A DNA stretch of 64,000 bases. Origin: Ignelater luminosus (lineage: Eukaryota; Arthropoda; Insecta; Coleoptera; Elateridae). The DNA lies in the NCBI GenBank assembly GCA_011009095.1, contig VTPC01003610.1, forward strand, positions 1 through 64,000. The letters run 5' to 3'. The notes beneath the pieces were generated by a model. It did no database searches, was not told the origin of the DNA, and was given only the letters and a program-made list of their open reading frames with translations. Position numbers and translations under genes: made by a program. Below are positions 22,040 through 34,499 of the stretch, piece after piece (positions within the stretch are counted from its first letter, which is position 1; each line of letters starts with the position of its first letter).

Positions 22040-23065
22040 ACACACGTTAACGAGACCGTCAAAGACAATAAAAAGGCATGTTTGAAGCCCTCAGCCCCAT
22101 CACCATACGAAAGAAAAAACTAAAGCACCTTTCGGCAATTCTGCTCAGAAAATGGAAAAAATGCCTCTCTATAATCTAAAACCGCAAACCTATACCTCAA
22201 ATCCTGGTTCTTTCTTAACATCATAAGAGCAAATACAAATCGCTTATTTGAGATCAAGACCTGGTTAGTTCGAAACTATTACAAAATACTAGAAATAGAC
22301 CAAACATCACGAGTTCAACAGGTTGCTCTTAGGGAACAGTTTCTGATAGGTCTGTTGCTACTTGCTCTTCAAATGAAGTCTCGCTTAGCCGTGTTCATTT
22401 TTTTTAGTTATCTGAAATTATGCAAGCTGTTACCTTGAGTTATTTATTTGTATTGATTTTAATTATTATTGTTTATTACTAGATATAAAAATCTATCGGA
22501 GATATAAATAAAAACATGAACACACATTTCTCAAAAGTTTGTTCAAATAAATCTTTAATACCTTGTAGCTTGAAAAGAGGGCGTTTACTGTTGCATACTT
22601 TTAAGAAAATTTATTTTGCTAATCATAGTTAACAAACTTATGAATGTCTGCTCAAATTACGTCCACTATAATGATTAATGATTAATGAGATTCTAAAACC
22701 TCTTGAAATATCTACAAATTAATAAAACACAAAAACAGTTTGTTTATTGCGCATTCATATCGAACATATGCCAATAAATTGCTTTTTACATTTATATTAC
22801 ATATCGCAGTATTCCCAACAAGTTTTTTCACAGCTGTGTGATAAAAGAATTAGATATCGGCGAAAAACTCATACATCAGCAGTCGTATGTGGATAAAATG
22901 CGCATGGCTTATCTCTTTCCAGTAGCGTCACAGACTGAAAACTACGAGATTTGCACTTTTCACTTCGATGAGTACATTATTAGAAGCCATCCATAGAAAT
23001 TATTCCGATTTGCTATAATGTGTGTATTTTACAAATGAAAATAAAACCTTTTGTTTATCAAGCAC
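22040..23065. repeat. 3' flank of Or gene A, copy of the flank of Or gene B
   Basis: Several stretches recur in the same order at about 26460-27283, 3' of the next Or gene: a segment ending TATAATCTAAAACCG, a block with TTAGATATCGGC, and one with GGCTTATCTCTTTC. This shows that the tandem duplication unit of the Or cluster included about 1 kb of 3' flank. No gene is visible inside. Confidence 0.6.
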
Positions 23066-25837
23066 TCAATTTTTCTGCAGTACTGAATTTAAAAGTGTAT
23101 AGAGAGAAAAAGAAAATTTTATGATCTAAAAATAAAACAAAATGTTAAACAAGCTCTAGACTTAATTGAATTTAGTTAACTAACCTTCAAAAATGTTGGT
23201 AGCTTTAAAATACTAAACCCAGCAGCAGTTAAATGAACTTCTTTCTGAGATCTTATTATCATCATCAATAATGATTTCTTAAATTCAACGTTATCTTGTA
23301 ACAAATGCCAACCAGATTGGAAAATAGCATCTGATAAGACAGTACTCTGCAACATTTAAATTATAATTGAATTCTTAAATTATTTCTTAATTCTAAGATA
23401 ATTGTGTAATTAAATATAACACTCTCTAACGGGGTGATTAAAACTTTTTGTCATTTTCATGGCATTTGCAAAGGAATTTTTGAAAACAATTTCAAAGCAC
23501 CAGTCGACTAAATAGATTTTTCAAACTGGTATCTTAGCTAAATGAAAACTGAGGTTCTGAAAATTTATTATAGAATGTAGGATGTGGTAGGTCAGGCCAG
23601 GAATGATGAGACATTGCAAGAATCCTTGCTTACAGGAAATACGTATGACTGTTTCTTATAACCAAGCTTTACATTCGATCGTCATATCAGTACTTGGTCT
23701 CTTATTAGTTTGCAAAAATTTGGAAACCAAAAACCTTTAAAAATAATGAATTGCTTAACTTCTCATCTACCGAAATAACGGAAACAAAATTTTTTATTTG
23801 GTAATGGCTCCAAGATCTATTTGGTTTGAGATCTAAAATCCATCTTGAGGCAGGTGTGAAGATTCAAACGCGCACATGTTCACTAAAACCTTGTGAAATC
23901 AAGTTGCAAAACAATCACTACTTAATTAATAGAAGTAATCTGACATGTTCATTACAGGACTGAGTTTTCTTTGGCCGAAATGGTTGTAAGTGTAATGGCA
24001 AATATTTATGGGTAAAAAGAGGTTGTATCTTGGTAGTTGGTTGATATTGCCATAAGTATTTTTCACGCTAAAATATTACTTTTGGCAACAACAAATGATT
24101 TTTTTCGAAAGCCACCACCCTTTGCAAACTCTGTGGTAAGGGAATTTTCTAATCTTGCGTCCTGGGAGGTGTTCGGTGACAGAGGACAGGTAGAGTCTAC
24201 ATCCGACGGTAGCCCTTCCTGATATACGGAAATGCATTGAGCAGCGCTGGGAAAAGAGATAGTGCAGTTGGGTTCCTATGCCAGTGCAGGCATTACACAC
24301 CACAGTAAACGCATTTTGAACCAAAAACGTTAGGTACAAAGTGCTTTTCAAAAAACATTGATTGCTCTTTCCAATCAATTTGAGGCTTGAAGGAATAATT
24401 TTGAAATTTGCATTTGAAACCCCTGGACATCAGCTTAGGTTAGTATTGAGTCCTCGGAACTTATCCTCAAATGAAAAAGGAAGAATTGTTAGTTGTGAAG
24501 CAGTCCAAACTCCCGAGTTTGAAAAAAAACATAAAATAAAATTTAAACTGTGTTGTGCCCTCAATTCCAATATATCCTCAATTGGTTTGAAGGAGGTTCA
24601 GTTATCAAGAAGATAACCAAGAAAACAAATCTATTAATACACTTGTGCAAATGTAAAAAATAAAGCGAATACCGTACCTCATGGATCAGTTCACTTCCTA
24701 AATAACAGTAAATGAGTAATTCACCAAAATGTGCCCCCATATATGCGACCATCTTTCCAAACTGAATTGGTTCCAAAACCTAAACTTATAAATTCGACAT
24801 TAAGAATTAATAATAGTAAGAACGTTCAATTTTTACCTTTCCCAGTATGCTAGGTAAACAAATGGTTGCAATATTACACAATGCAATGGTTAATATGAAC
24901 AAAGAGAAAGCGCTTTCAATATCATTGCACGTCCTAGAACGTTTATAAAAATAAAATTTACTCTTCCACATTATTTTTGACATACCTCATAACTCTGCGA
25001 TGATGTCTCATAATTTTAATTAAAAATTGATGCTTGTTTGGTTCATCATTCACTATAACATCTTTCAAATTGCTTTCTATGAGATAGCGTAAAATTCTAA
25101 ATTGTGCAATACAATTCCACAGTAAGCTCAAAAAGAAAATATCAAAGCCACAAATTACAGACGTGTTTATAATGGTCATAAAGCTTTGCCAAACTAACAG
25201 AATTTCAAAATATGGACTCTTTTGCCAATGGAATGCAGGAAGATGTGTTAGCAAAGGTAGTTCACCGTCGGGAAAAATTAAAGGAAAAGCAAAATACTGA
25301 ATACAACTTAAAAATCCAGCTCCTGCAGACACGCACAAGAAACTAACCATATAAAAACTTTCTTGTGCTAATTTCCTTTGAAACCGTTTTCCTACAATAT
25401 TGGATGGCCAAAATCTATAATATACTATCCATAGGAGTTGGGAAAACTCTTTTCTCTTATATATTATCACTATAACTCTAATCGATACCTAAAATAAAGC
25501 ATGGTGTGAAAATTAAATTTTAATTTGGAAATATAAAACAGTTTACTTCGATAATAACCGTGCTGACAGTAATTGCAGAAACGATTCGAGTAAGATTTTT
25601 GTTATGTTGCACATATTGTGCATTACCAATAAAAGTGATAAAACTAGCAACAAAAATTAAAATTATATAGATTTTAATTAATTCTTCCGGCCATAATCCT
25701 AGACTATCTAAAATAATTTTAGCAGGAATTAAAGTCCGTTTTACTCCATCTTTAAATACTGATTTTGGTAATGTTTTCTTTTTTGGGCTAGCAATGAGTT
25801 TTTGATTAATTCGAATTCGAGTTGGTTCTTCAAACAT
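23066..25837 (-). CDS. Odorant receptor, complete six-exon gene (Or A)
   Basis: Seven-transmembrane insect odorant receptor, expected to pair with Orco as a ligand-gated channel in sensory neuron dendrites. Exons on the minus strand: 25547-25837, 24986-25488, 24837-24933, 24678-24779, 23185-23346, 23066-23125. All junctions are GT-AG, with phases 0, 2, 0, 0, 0, and the spliced frame is open for 404 codons, a normal Or length. Visible marks: LPKSVFKDGVK and LDSLGLWPE near the N-terminus, KSPYFEILLVWQ and CGFDIFFLSLLWN in exon 2, CYLGSELIHE at the exon 4/5 border, LTAAGF in exon 5 and FSLYTLLNSVLQKN at the end. Intron 4 is 1.3 kb, the rest 44-59 bp plus a 59-bp last intron. Part of exon 2 is identical to Or C. 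Confidence 0.9.
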
Positions 25838-26459
25838 GCTTTTACATAGTATTAACTGGGACTGCTATGACTAACGATCAATTTCGTAAATTATTCAAGA
25901 ACAATTATTCTCAAACTCTTTCGGAATTTTGTTAGATAATAATCGAATAATTATTACAAATTAATTTAGATTTTGTAGTCGGTTTGCTTGGTATTTATTT
26001 ATTGATTTTACATTTTATTTTTGGTCACTGTACCAGTATAAACAAAATGCATTTGCAACCTGGCAGAAGCTCAGTAAAGCCGTTAACAACAAACCAGACA
26101 TGATATGTATTTTGCCCCCGAGGGCTCCTCGCAGAGTCTGCAGTCAGAAGACATTATTAGTTAGATCAGAGAAAAGGAAACTCAACTTTAGACAGACAGA
26201 GAGATCTTCTTACTCAAATTTTTTCGATAAATTTAAAAAACAGCGCCGGCAAATCTAACCCAAATTCCTCGGTTTATTTATATACAGATACTACTGCCAC
26301 TTTAAACCCCTCAGGGATGTCGAATCTACTTTTGGCAAGGCCTAAGACAAGGAACTTCCGCATCAGATTCTTTCAGCCTTTCAGACTATCTGAACAGACT
26401 GTTCTCTTGAGGTTTTGAATGTTGAATCCATTGAGGTTGAATTCTTTTCTTAAAAAGCC
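25838..26459. other. 5' flank of Or A
   Basis: The first 150 bases resemble the 5' flank of Or C (32344-32500), for example GGTATTAACCGGGACTGCTA against AGTATTAACTGGGACTGCTA, supporting a recent common origin of A and C. Nothing else recognised. Confidence 0.5.
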
Positions 26460-27283
26460 ATGAAGAGACTAATAAAAAGGCGCTTTTACTCTTTAGTGGC
26501 AATCAGACATACATTAGCGGGACGGTCAAAAACAGCAAATGAAAAGCTTTTGAAATTTCCTTGGCCAAATACTATATCAAAGAAGAATCAAATCATTCCC
26601 CGACAACTTTTCTCAGAAATGGCTTCCCTTGTATACTCTTCAATCTAAAACCGTAAACCTACGTACATCCTTGAAGATTCTTTGTCTTGCTAATTTATTT
26701 TTTGGACAATTCGTCTATCTTATTTTTCATTTACTTTTGCATTATGTACTAGATCCAAATAATTTATAAATAATTTCGCACTATTAACGCACCGATTTTT
26801 TTTATTTAAATGAATCTTTAACACCCTGTATCTTAAAAGCGATGCATTTATTTTGTTAATTATAATAATGAACAAGCTTGTGGGCTACGCCTCAATAAAA
26901 TTCTAAAACTTCTTGAAAAATTTACAATTATTAATAGCAATATAATAATAATAAAGAACAAAAGAAATTTGTTTATTGCCCACTCGTTTGTCTGCAACCT
27001 TAGCCAATTACTTTTCACATTTATATTTTATAACGTAGTATTCCCAAAAACCTTTCTCACAGCTATGTGATAAGAGAATTAGATATCGGCAAGACCCATA
27101 CATCAACAGTCGTATGTAGATAAAATGTGTATGGCTTATCTCTTTCTAGTAGGCCCAGAGTGAAAACTGCAGGATTTGTACTTCTCACTTTATATTATTA
27201 GAAGAATTACAATTCTGCTACTTTTATTATAATGAGTTAATTTATAAATTAAATACATTTTCAAGCTGTTCATTACCAAGAAC
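26460..27283. repeat. 3' flank of Or gene B, copy of the flank of Or gene A
   Basis: Counterpart of 22040-23065; see the order of shared blocks there. The two copies differ by many substitutions and small indels, so the duplication is not recent. No gene seen. Confidence 0.6.
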
Positions 27284-29231
27284 TCAATTCTTCTGTAGTA
27301 CTGAATTTAAAAGTGTGTAAAGAGAAAAAGATAATTTTATAATCTAAAAGTAAAACAAAGTGTTACATAACAACAATAGATTTAGTCTAATTTAGTTTAC
27401 TAACCTTCAAAAATGTTGGTAGCCTTAAAACGCTAAACCCAGCAGCAGTCAAATGGACTTCTTTCTGAGATCTTATCATCATCATCAATAGTGACTTCTT
27501 AAATTCAATGTTATCTTGTAACAAATGCCAGCCACATTCAAAAATCGCATCTGATAAGGCGGTACTCTACAACAGTTAAATTAAGTAAATTGTTTTACTT
27601 TTTCTTACTTCTAGGAGTAGTAGGAATATTTAAATTAAAGAAAATGCCTTCCTCCGAATTGTTTGTATTCACGAGTTTCTTCTCTTAACTACTCAGAAGT
27701 CGACATTTATGACTAACTAGTTCATGCTGAGATGTTCGTCAGTAGACACTAAGACTGCAAGACAAGACTTAATCAAAACACTGACATCAAGTGGTCATTG
27801 AAAAGCATCCTGAAACTAAGATATCGGGCAACTAAGGACGTTTTTGAGTTCGTTTGCCAAAGTAACTAGTACAACGCATTAGACAGCCTGAAGTCCTTGC
27901 TCAAGTTTAGTGTAGTACTGCTCTTGGTAAAAATTCTTGAATTTGATTAACGAGCAATAATCAGTTTACTGATTGCTGATGTCTAAGTTTGTAATCTGAT
28001 ACAAATACACACCCACGGTCATATGCCAAAACAATAAGGTTTTTGAATCTCAACAATAAAATTACAAAATTACGCTTTTCTAATTACCTCATTAATCAGT
28101 TCACTTCCAAGAAAACAATAAAATAATATTTCACAACAATGTCCCAATAAATACGTCAAAATTTTTCCAAATTCAATTGGTTGCACAATCTAAAATAATT
28201 ATTTAAATTTAATATCTGCCTTCACAAATTTAATAGTTTTTACCGTCCCAAGAAAGCTTGGTAAACAAACTGTTGCAATATTACATAAAACAACTGTTAA
28301 TATAAATAAAGTAAAAGCGTTTTCCATATCTCTACAAATCCTGAAAACGCGTTTCAAGAAAATGAGCTCGATAGGAATAAAATCATTTCTGACAATAAGT
28401 ACCTTAAGATTTTCTGATGATGGTTCACAAGTTTGAGCAAAAACACATTTTTTTGTCCATCGTCCCGTACAATATCTTTAAACTCGCTCTCTAAAAGATA
28501 CCTCAGTATCTTAAACTGAGAAATGCAATTCCATACCAGAGTTATAAACAGGATATCAAAACCACAAACAGTTAACGGATATATAACACACATGAAACTT
28601 TGCCAAACTAGCAGAATCTCAAAGTATGGACTCTTTCGCCAATTGAATGGATAGAAATTTGTTAGTAAAGGTAGTTCATCATTGCCAAAAATTAAAGGGA
28701 TGGCAAAATATTGAACTCCGCATAAGAAAACCGTTCCTAAACAAGCACAACAAATGCTTACAATATAAAGACTTTCTTTTGCTAATTCGTTTCGAAAGGG
28801 CTTTCTTACAACGTTAGATGGCCAAAATTTGTAATATACTATGTCCAACAGTTTTGAGATTTCTTTGCGGTTGTAGATTACAACTATTAGTCTAAATATT
28901 GTCTGAAATAAAAATGTTTAGAAATATTAAAATTCACTTTAAAAAAAATTCTTACTTCTATAACAACCATGACAACTATGCAAGCAGAAATGATTTTAGC
29001 AAAGTTGTGACTGTTTTCAGTTAAGTAATACCCCTGGCCTACTACTATTATAGCAGTACTGAGCGAAATGAAAATAATAGAGTATTTATTTAAGTTTTCT
29101 GGCCATAGTCCCAAACCATCTAAAATGATTTTAGAAGGAATTAACATCCATTTTACATCATCTCTAAATACAGCTGTAGGTAAGAAATTACGATGACCTA
29201 AATGGATTTTGCTATTTATTTGAATTGGCAT
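27284..29231 (-). CDS. Odorant receptor, complete six-exon gene (Or B)
   Basis: Second complete odorant receptor, 398 aa. Exons on the minus strand: 28956-29231, 28403-28902, 28244-28340, 28088-28189, 27405-27566, 27284-27343, all GT-AG and open. Exon 2 is one codon shorter than in Or A; exons 3-6 have the same sizes (97, 102, 162, 60). Marks: LPTAVFRDDVKWMLIPSK, LDGLGLWPENLNK, KSPYFEILLVWQSFM, CGFDILFITLVWN, VQPIEFGKI at the start of exon 4, HLTAAGFSVLRLPTFLK in exon 5 and SFSLYTLLNSVLQKN. Start Met is the first in frame (MPIQINSK). Exon 4 groups it with Or D (VQPIEFGK) rather than A/C (LEPIQFGK). Ligand unknown. Confidence 0.9.
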
Positions 29232-30085
29232 TCCAAACGTACTTGTAACTCATACTGTATCTTCTAAATGAAATTGTTATTGGTAATCAATTTCATAATT
29301 CAGGTATTAAGGTTATTAGGAAACTTTGATAATGTTGAATGTTTTACTTTTGAAAGTTATTTTTGGGTTTCGTAAAATATTCATTTGGTAAGTTAGGTAC
29401 GTGAGATTTCTTATAATGAATAGAACCAGTTTATTATTTTTCAAAATTAAAACCGCGTAAAACATAAATTGAATTTGGCCAAAGAACCTTTCCTTTTGAC
29501 TGATGTATCAATTTAAACTATAGAACCATAGAACCAATTACTGATTTCGATGATTAATTCAACAGCCTATTATTTCAAGGAAACCGCAAGCAAGACTTTT
29601 ATGGGCCTATCTTCTAAGATTCAGCAAGAACATAAGATTCCTAAACTGTAAAATACTATTATGTTTAGTAGGACTTCATGATTACTGTAGATGTGGTTTT
29701 TGTAGCGTCAGTAAAGCGAGACACGCTCCTCCCACTCGTTACCGAAGGCAAGCTAAAAGACCTACTATCAAAAGGGAATTCTTAGGTGTCAATTTAATCT
29801 AATACTCTGCCGCACCCGTTTAATGTGTAAAGTGGTTGGCCCACAAGCCAAGTGGTCTACAATATGTTTTTGGGTAGGGCCCATCAGGTACTAGTCATGT
29901 TTGAGACTATTGACTAAGTTGTAATATTCTGAAAAATGGGGCATCCTGTAGATTCATTTCTGCAGCACTTATCTAGACAGATGTCTAGAAGAACCATGAT
30001 GATTGATGATAAATACCCTACAACACTGAGTTGTAGTTACGGCATAAACCACCCACTAAGAATTTATGGAAGTACTGAACTGTAT
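29232..30085. other. Spacer 5' of Or B, nothing recognised
   Basis: No exon 5/6 of Or C was found here, although the duplication plan would place it here or just beyond. Possible unassigned repeat debris at 29.7-30.06 kb. Confidence 0.4.
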
Positions 30086-30440
30086 TGTCTTTTTAGTCTC
30101 TCTTTTCTCTTCTTTCTTGTATTTCTTGTCTTTCTCTTGTCTATCTTCTTACTCTTGGCGCTCTTGTTCCTCTTGTCTCTCTTGTCTGTCTTGTCTCTCT
30201 TGTCTTTATTGTCCCTCTTATTCCTTTTGTCTCTCGTGTCTCTCTTGTCTCTCTTGCCTCTCTTGTCTCTTTCGCCTCTTTCACCTTTCTTGTCGCTCTG
30301 TCTTTTCTGTCCTATTTAGCCCTCTAGTCTCTCTAGTTTCTTTTATCCCCCTCGTCTCTCTCGTCTCTTTCGGCTTTCTCATCTCTACCGTCTCTCTCGT
30401 TTACTTTATCGCTCTCGTCTCTCTTGTTCTTCTCCTCTCT
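30086..30440 (+). repeat. Minisatellite of TCTCTTGTC-type 9-bp units
   Basis: About 350 bp of nearly pure pyrimidine strand built from degenerate repeats of TCTCTTGTC. The long Leu/Ser-rich and Cys/Ser-rich open frames here are by-products of the repeat, not genes. Confidence 0.85.
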
Positions 30441-31181
30441 CATGTTTTGGTGATAGGTGTATCGCTGTGATGGAAGCCGGATGATAAGTCCCTACATGCT
30501 GATGGTGTGTTATAATAATATCCTGTGGTTGTACAAGCGACAATTTATGGGTAGACGTATTCTTGGTGATGGCAAAATACTATTTCGGAATCGACGGTGT
30601 AGTTGCTAAAAAACCGGTGGAGCAAACCGGAGTAGATGAGTTGCTGATGATGTTTCAGGTTCCAGCGGCAGGTAGATTCTTAACAGTGTAACAAGATGGC
30701 GGAGGCCAAGCGAGATGGTGGCTGTGGTAAGAACTTTGGTAGACCGAAAACCTACTAATTCTCTGTCCCACAAGGCGATCAGTAACCAGAGAGCAGGAAA
30801 ACACCCGGACATGCGTCAAAACGAAATTGTGCAGCTGAGCACATAATACAAAAATTCTGGGTAAACCGGTGACAGGACATGGAGAGACCGAGTCAAAGCA
30901 TGGTGCTAATTTACAAAAAGTCTAATTAAATATCAGATCAAAATTTGTGATAAAAAGAAATTCTGAATATATATCAGGAATAGATTGAAAAAGTTAAAAA
31001 AATCCTTAGCTTATTAATGTGTCTGTTTTAACAGCCAATAGTTGACTATCTAAGATGAATAAAGCAGTCCAAACTCCCAACGTCTCCTTCAATTCAAAGA
31101 CATCTTCAATAAATATGAATGAAGCCCGCTTATTAAAAAGAAAACAAAGAGAACATGTAAAAGAAAAGATAAATACTCTAC
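30441..31181. other. Spacer 3' of truncated Or C, nothing recognised
   Basis: This is where exons 5 and 6 of Or C would be expected, but no sequence coding for the conserved HLTAAGF or YTLLNSVL blocks is present in either strand. Confidence 0.5.
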
Positions 31182-32343
31182 CTCATGGATTAGTTCACTT
31201 CCCAAATAACAGTAAATAAGTAATTCGCAAAGATGTCCTGCCATATATGTGATCATCTTCCCAAATTGAATTGGTTCCAAAATCTAAAATTATCATTCGA
31301 CATTAATAACTGATACAACTAAGAAAGTTAATTTTTTACCTTTCCAAGTATGCTAGGTAAACAAATTGTTGCAATATTACACAATGCCATAGTTAATATG
31401 AACAAAGAGAAAGCGCTTTCGGTATCATTGCACGTCCTGAAACATTTATAAAAATAAAATTTACTCTTCCACATTATTTTTGACATACCTCATTACTCTG
31501 TGATGATGTCTCATAATTTTAATTAAAAATTGATGCTTGTTTGGTTCATCATTCACTATAACATCTTTCAAATTGCTTTCTATGAGATAGCGTAAAATTC
31601 TAAATTGTGCAATACAATTCCACAGTAAGCTCAAAAAGAAAATATCAAAGCCACAAATTACAGACGTGTTTATAATGGTCATAAAGCTTTGCCAAACTAG
31701 CAAAATTTCAAAATATGGACTCTTTTGCCAAGGCAATACAGAAAAAGTTGTTAGTAATGGGAGTTTGCCATCGGGAAAAATTAAAGGAAAAGAGAAATAC
31801 TGAACGCAACTTAAAAACCCAGCCCCTGTATACATGCAACAAAAACTAACCATATAGAAGCTTCCCTGAGCTAGTTTCCTTTGAAACCGATTTCTTACGA
31901 TATTGCATGGCCAGAATTTATGATACACTACCCGTAACAGTTGGGAAAACTTTTTTCTGTTATAAATTATCACTATAAGTCTAATGGAAACCTAAAATGA
32001 AGCATGATGTGAAAATTAAATTTTAATTTGGAAATATAAAATTGTTTACTTCAATAACAATCATGGTGACGGTAATTACAGAAACGATTTCAGTAAGGGT
32101 ATTGTCATTATCTTGTACGTGTTGTACATTTCCAATTAGAATTATAACGTTGGCGATAGAAATAAAAATTATGTAGAGTTTACTTAATTCCTCTGGCCAT
32201 AATCCTAAACTGTCTAGAATAATTTTAGCAGGAACTAAGGCCCATTTTACTCCATCTCTAAATACTGATTTTGGTAATGTTTTCTTTTTAGGGCTAGCAA
32301 TGAGTTTTCGATTAATTCGAATTCGAGTTGGTTCTTCAAACAT
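31182..32343 (-). pseudogene. Odorant receptor lacking exons 5-6 (Or C)
   Basis: Exons 1-4 only: 32050-32343, 31489-31991, 31340-31436, 31182-31283 on the minus strand, 332 open codons, all splice sites intact including the GT donor after exon 4 (CATGAG|GTAGAG). It is the sister of Or A: MFEEPTRIRIN start, LEPIQFGKM in exon 4, and a 198-bp identical tract in exon 2. The last transmembrane segment and C-terminus are missing from the 2 kb downstream. Read at face value it is a 3'-truncated copy. It could only make a full receptor by splicing over Or B into Or B's exons 5-6 (27566 onward), which I consider unlikely. Confidence 0.75.
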
Positions 32344-34499
32344 TCCTTTACATGGTATTAACCGGGACTGCTACCGCTAACAATCAATCTCATAAATTAT
32401 TTAAGAACTATTATTGATAAATTCTTTCAGAGTTATTAGATAATAGTCAAATGATTTTTAAAAGTTTTTTTTTTATATTTTGTCATACGTTTGCGTGGTA
32501 TTATAAATAAGTAAAATCTTTATTATAAATCAAGGTAGTCCTGCTATTTTCTAGAAGTTAAGAATATTAAAAATGTAATTTCGTTATATTTTCTATTTTT
32601 TTTTTCCAGAAATGAATGTTTATATTTATCTGTAATAATTCTTAAAGATTCAGGATGTAGTGCAAAGTGTATCCCTATATTGTATGGTAGCATTCTCCTT
32701 ATAAATCAATTTGCTTAGATTATTATCAGGTTATCACATTTTTTAAATAATTTATTGAGTTTAAGCAACTTGGTTCGAAAAAGAAAGTGTGATACACAGT
32801 AAAATTTAGAAAAAAATGTCTAGTCAAATTTGAAAGAAATATATACCATGGCCTTTCAAAAACAGAGTTGACTGTGTAACGTAACCTTGTGTTACTCTAG
32901 TATAACTAAGACGCTACTTTGCAAACACGTCAAACAACAATTTATTTTTGTTTTACAAAAAACTTAAGAAACATTACTTAGAGTGGTGAGAAAAAACTTA
33001 CTACGAAATCTTGTTCCCAGAAGTTACAGCGCTGTACCTAGGGACAGGATCCAATCTGTAACAAACTACGCGAGAAACAAACTTTTTTTAACCCACGCTT
33101 CCTAAGTCTAGAAAATATTCTTTTAAGTTTCCTATTTTTTTGTATACTATTTCAAAAAGCACTTACCCTCGCTGAGTTGAGGCTTGGAACAAAACTCAAA
33201 AAAACTGAAGCATTCCTAGCACAACTAGCGATAGCAAAACTACCACAAAGGAAGCTTCCGCCCTACTAAGTATTACCTGCGCGACGAAAAAATCAAACTA
33301 CTTACGAGGCGAGTTCCTTCCAATGTAAATCCCAGAACTTGAAAGTTAAATATTTAGGAAAAATTAACAGAAGACTTGAAGATAAAATTTCTGATAACCT
33401 ACAAACTTCAATTCATCTTGTCTAAACCAAGAACACATGATCAACTACACATGGGCTACCTTTAGAGAAATAAACAAGTAAACATTAACATAAGCGCAAT
33501 TATACCTGACCACGTATTCAAATATCAAAAATAAAACGTAGAGAGAGTTGCGAGATAATAATAATTAAAGGTGAAATCTAGAATACAATTACTAAATTGT
33601 GATAAGAAAATGTCAACTCTTATCAAATAGCTAACAAGATCTATAAGGAAGTAAAATTAGCCAGAAATGCAAGTCACAGCTGTGAGAGTTAAACATGCTG
33701 CAAAAATAAAAGTTAAGTGTTTGAAGAATTATACCGTGTGCCCCGCTTGCTAAAATAATAAAATAGCAAAAATTCGTCAACTTAAATTGATTTTAAGATT
33801 AAAAAAGCTAAAAAAATAATTGTGAACTGAGAAGTATTACAAGAAGTTTTTCAACGAGAAAAATTTACAGAAAATAAAAAAACAAGTTTACCAATTGACA
33901 CCTTTTATATTCTACTATGAGAAATCATTGTAATCAGTTAGGTTTATAAAATAGTTTATTGTGGTTGACTCAAAATAACAATTTTCAAAAGCGTTTCTGA
34001 TAATCCATCTTTATTTTAATGCACTAAACTTATGCAAACAATACCGAGCATAAATACACAGCACTTTAACTAAAATGCCTTATTTTGGTACCATAAATGA
34101 AACTTTAATAGTTAAATAAATAGACCATTTTGCTTTGTGTTTTATTTAAGAAAAGTCATCTGTAGTCACCTTATTTATTGTGTTGCAATAGGAAAGGATC
34201 AGTTTTCTCTGTTGACAAAATACCAAGATAAAGAAAAGCTTTTAGAACTCTATGGTTTACAGTATTTACATCGAAACTGAACTAAAGGATATTTTTCCTC
34301 TTGTAGAGTAGCGTTTAGAGATTTTTAGAAAGGAAACCATTAAGCAATTCTTTATTGAAATAATAAAACCAGTCTATAAGAATTGCTTTCTAACTGTACG
34401 CTGCAATGAATGTTATAACTTGTTAAAATGTCTCTGATACCCTTTTATTTCTAACTAAATATACAATAGTTACGTACATTACATGTCTCACATAAATAT
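32344..34499. other. Intergenic stretch between Or C and Or D
   Basis: The first 150 bases are the 5' flank shared with Or A. The remainder is AT-rich with no supported coding sequence; no Or exon was found in it. Confidence 0.4.

Noticed and set aside
29936-30470. Two overlapping open frames of about 130 codons, one Leu-rich and one Cys/Ser-rich
   Set aside because: They are direct by-products of the TCTCTTGTC repeat; composition is purely that of the repeat and no start context or domain is present.
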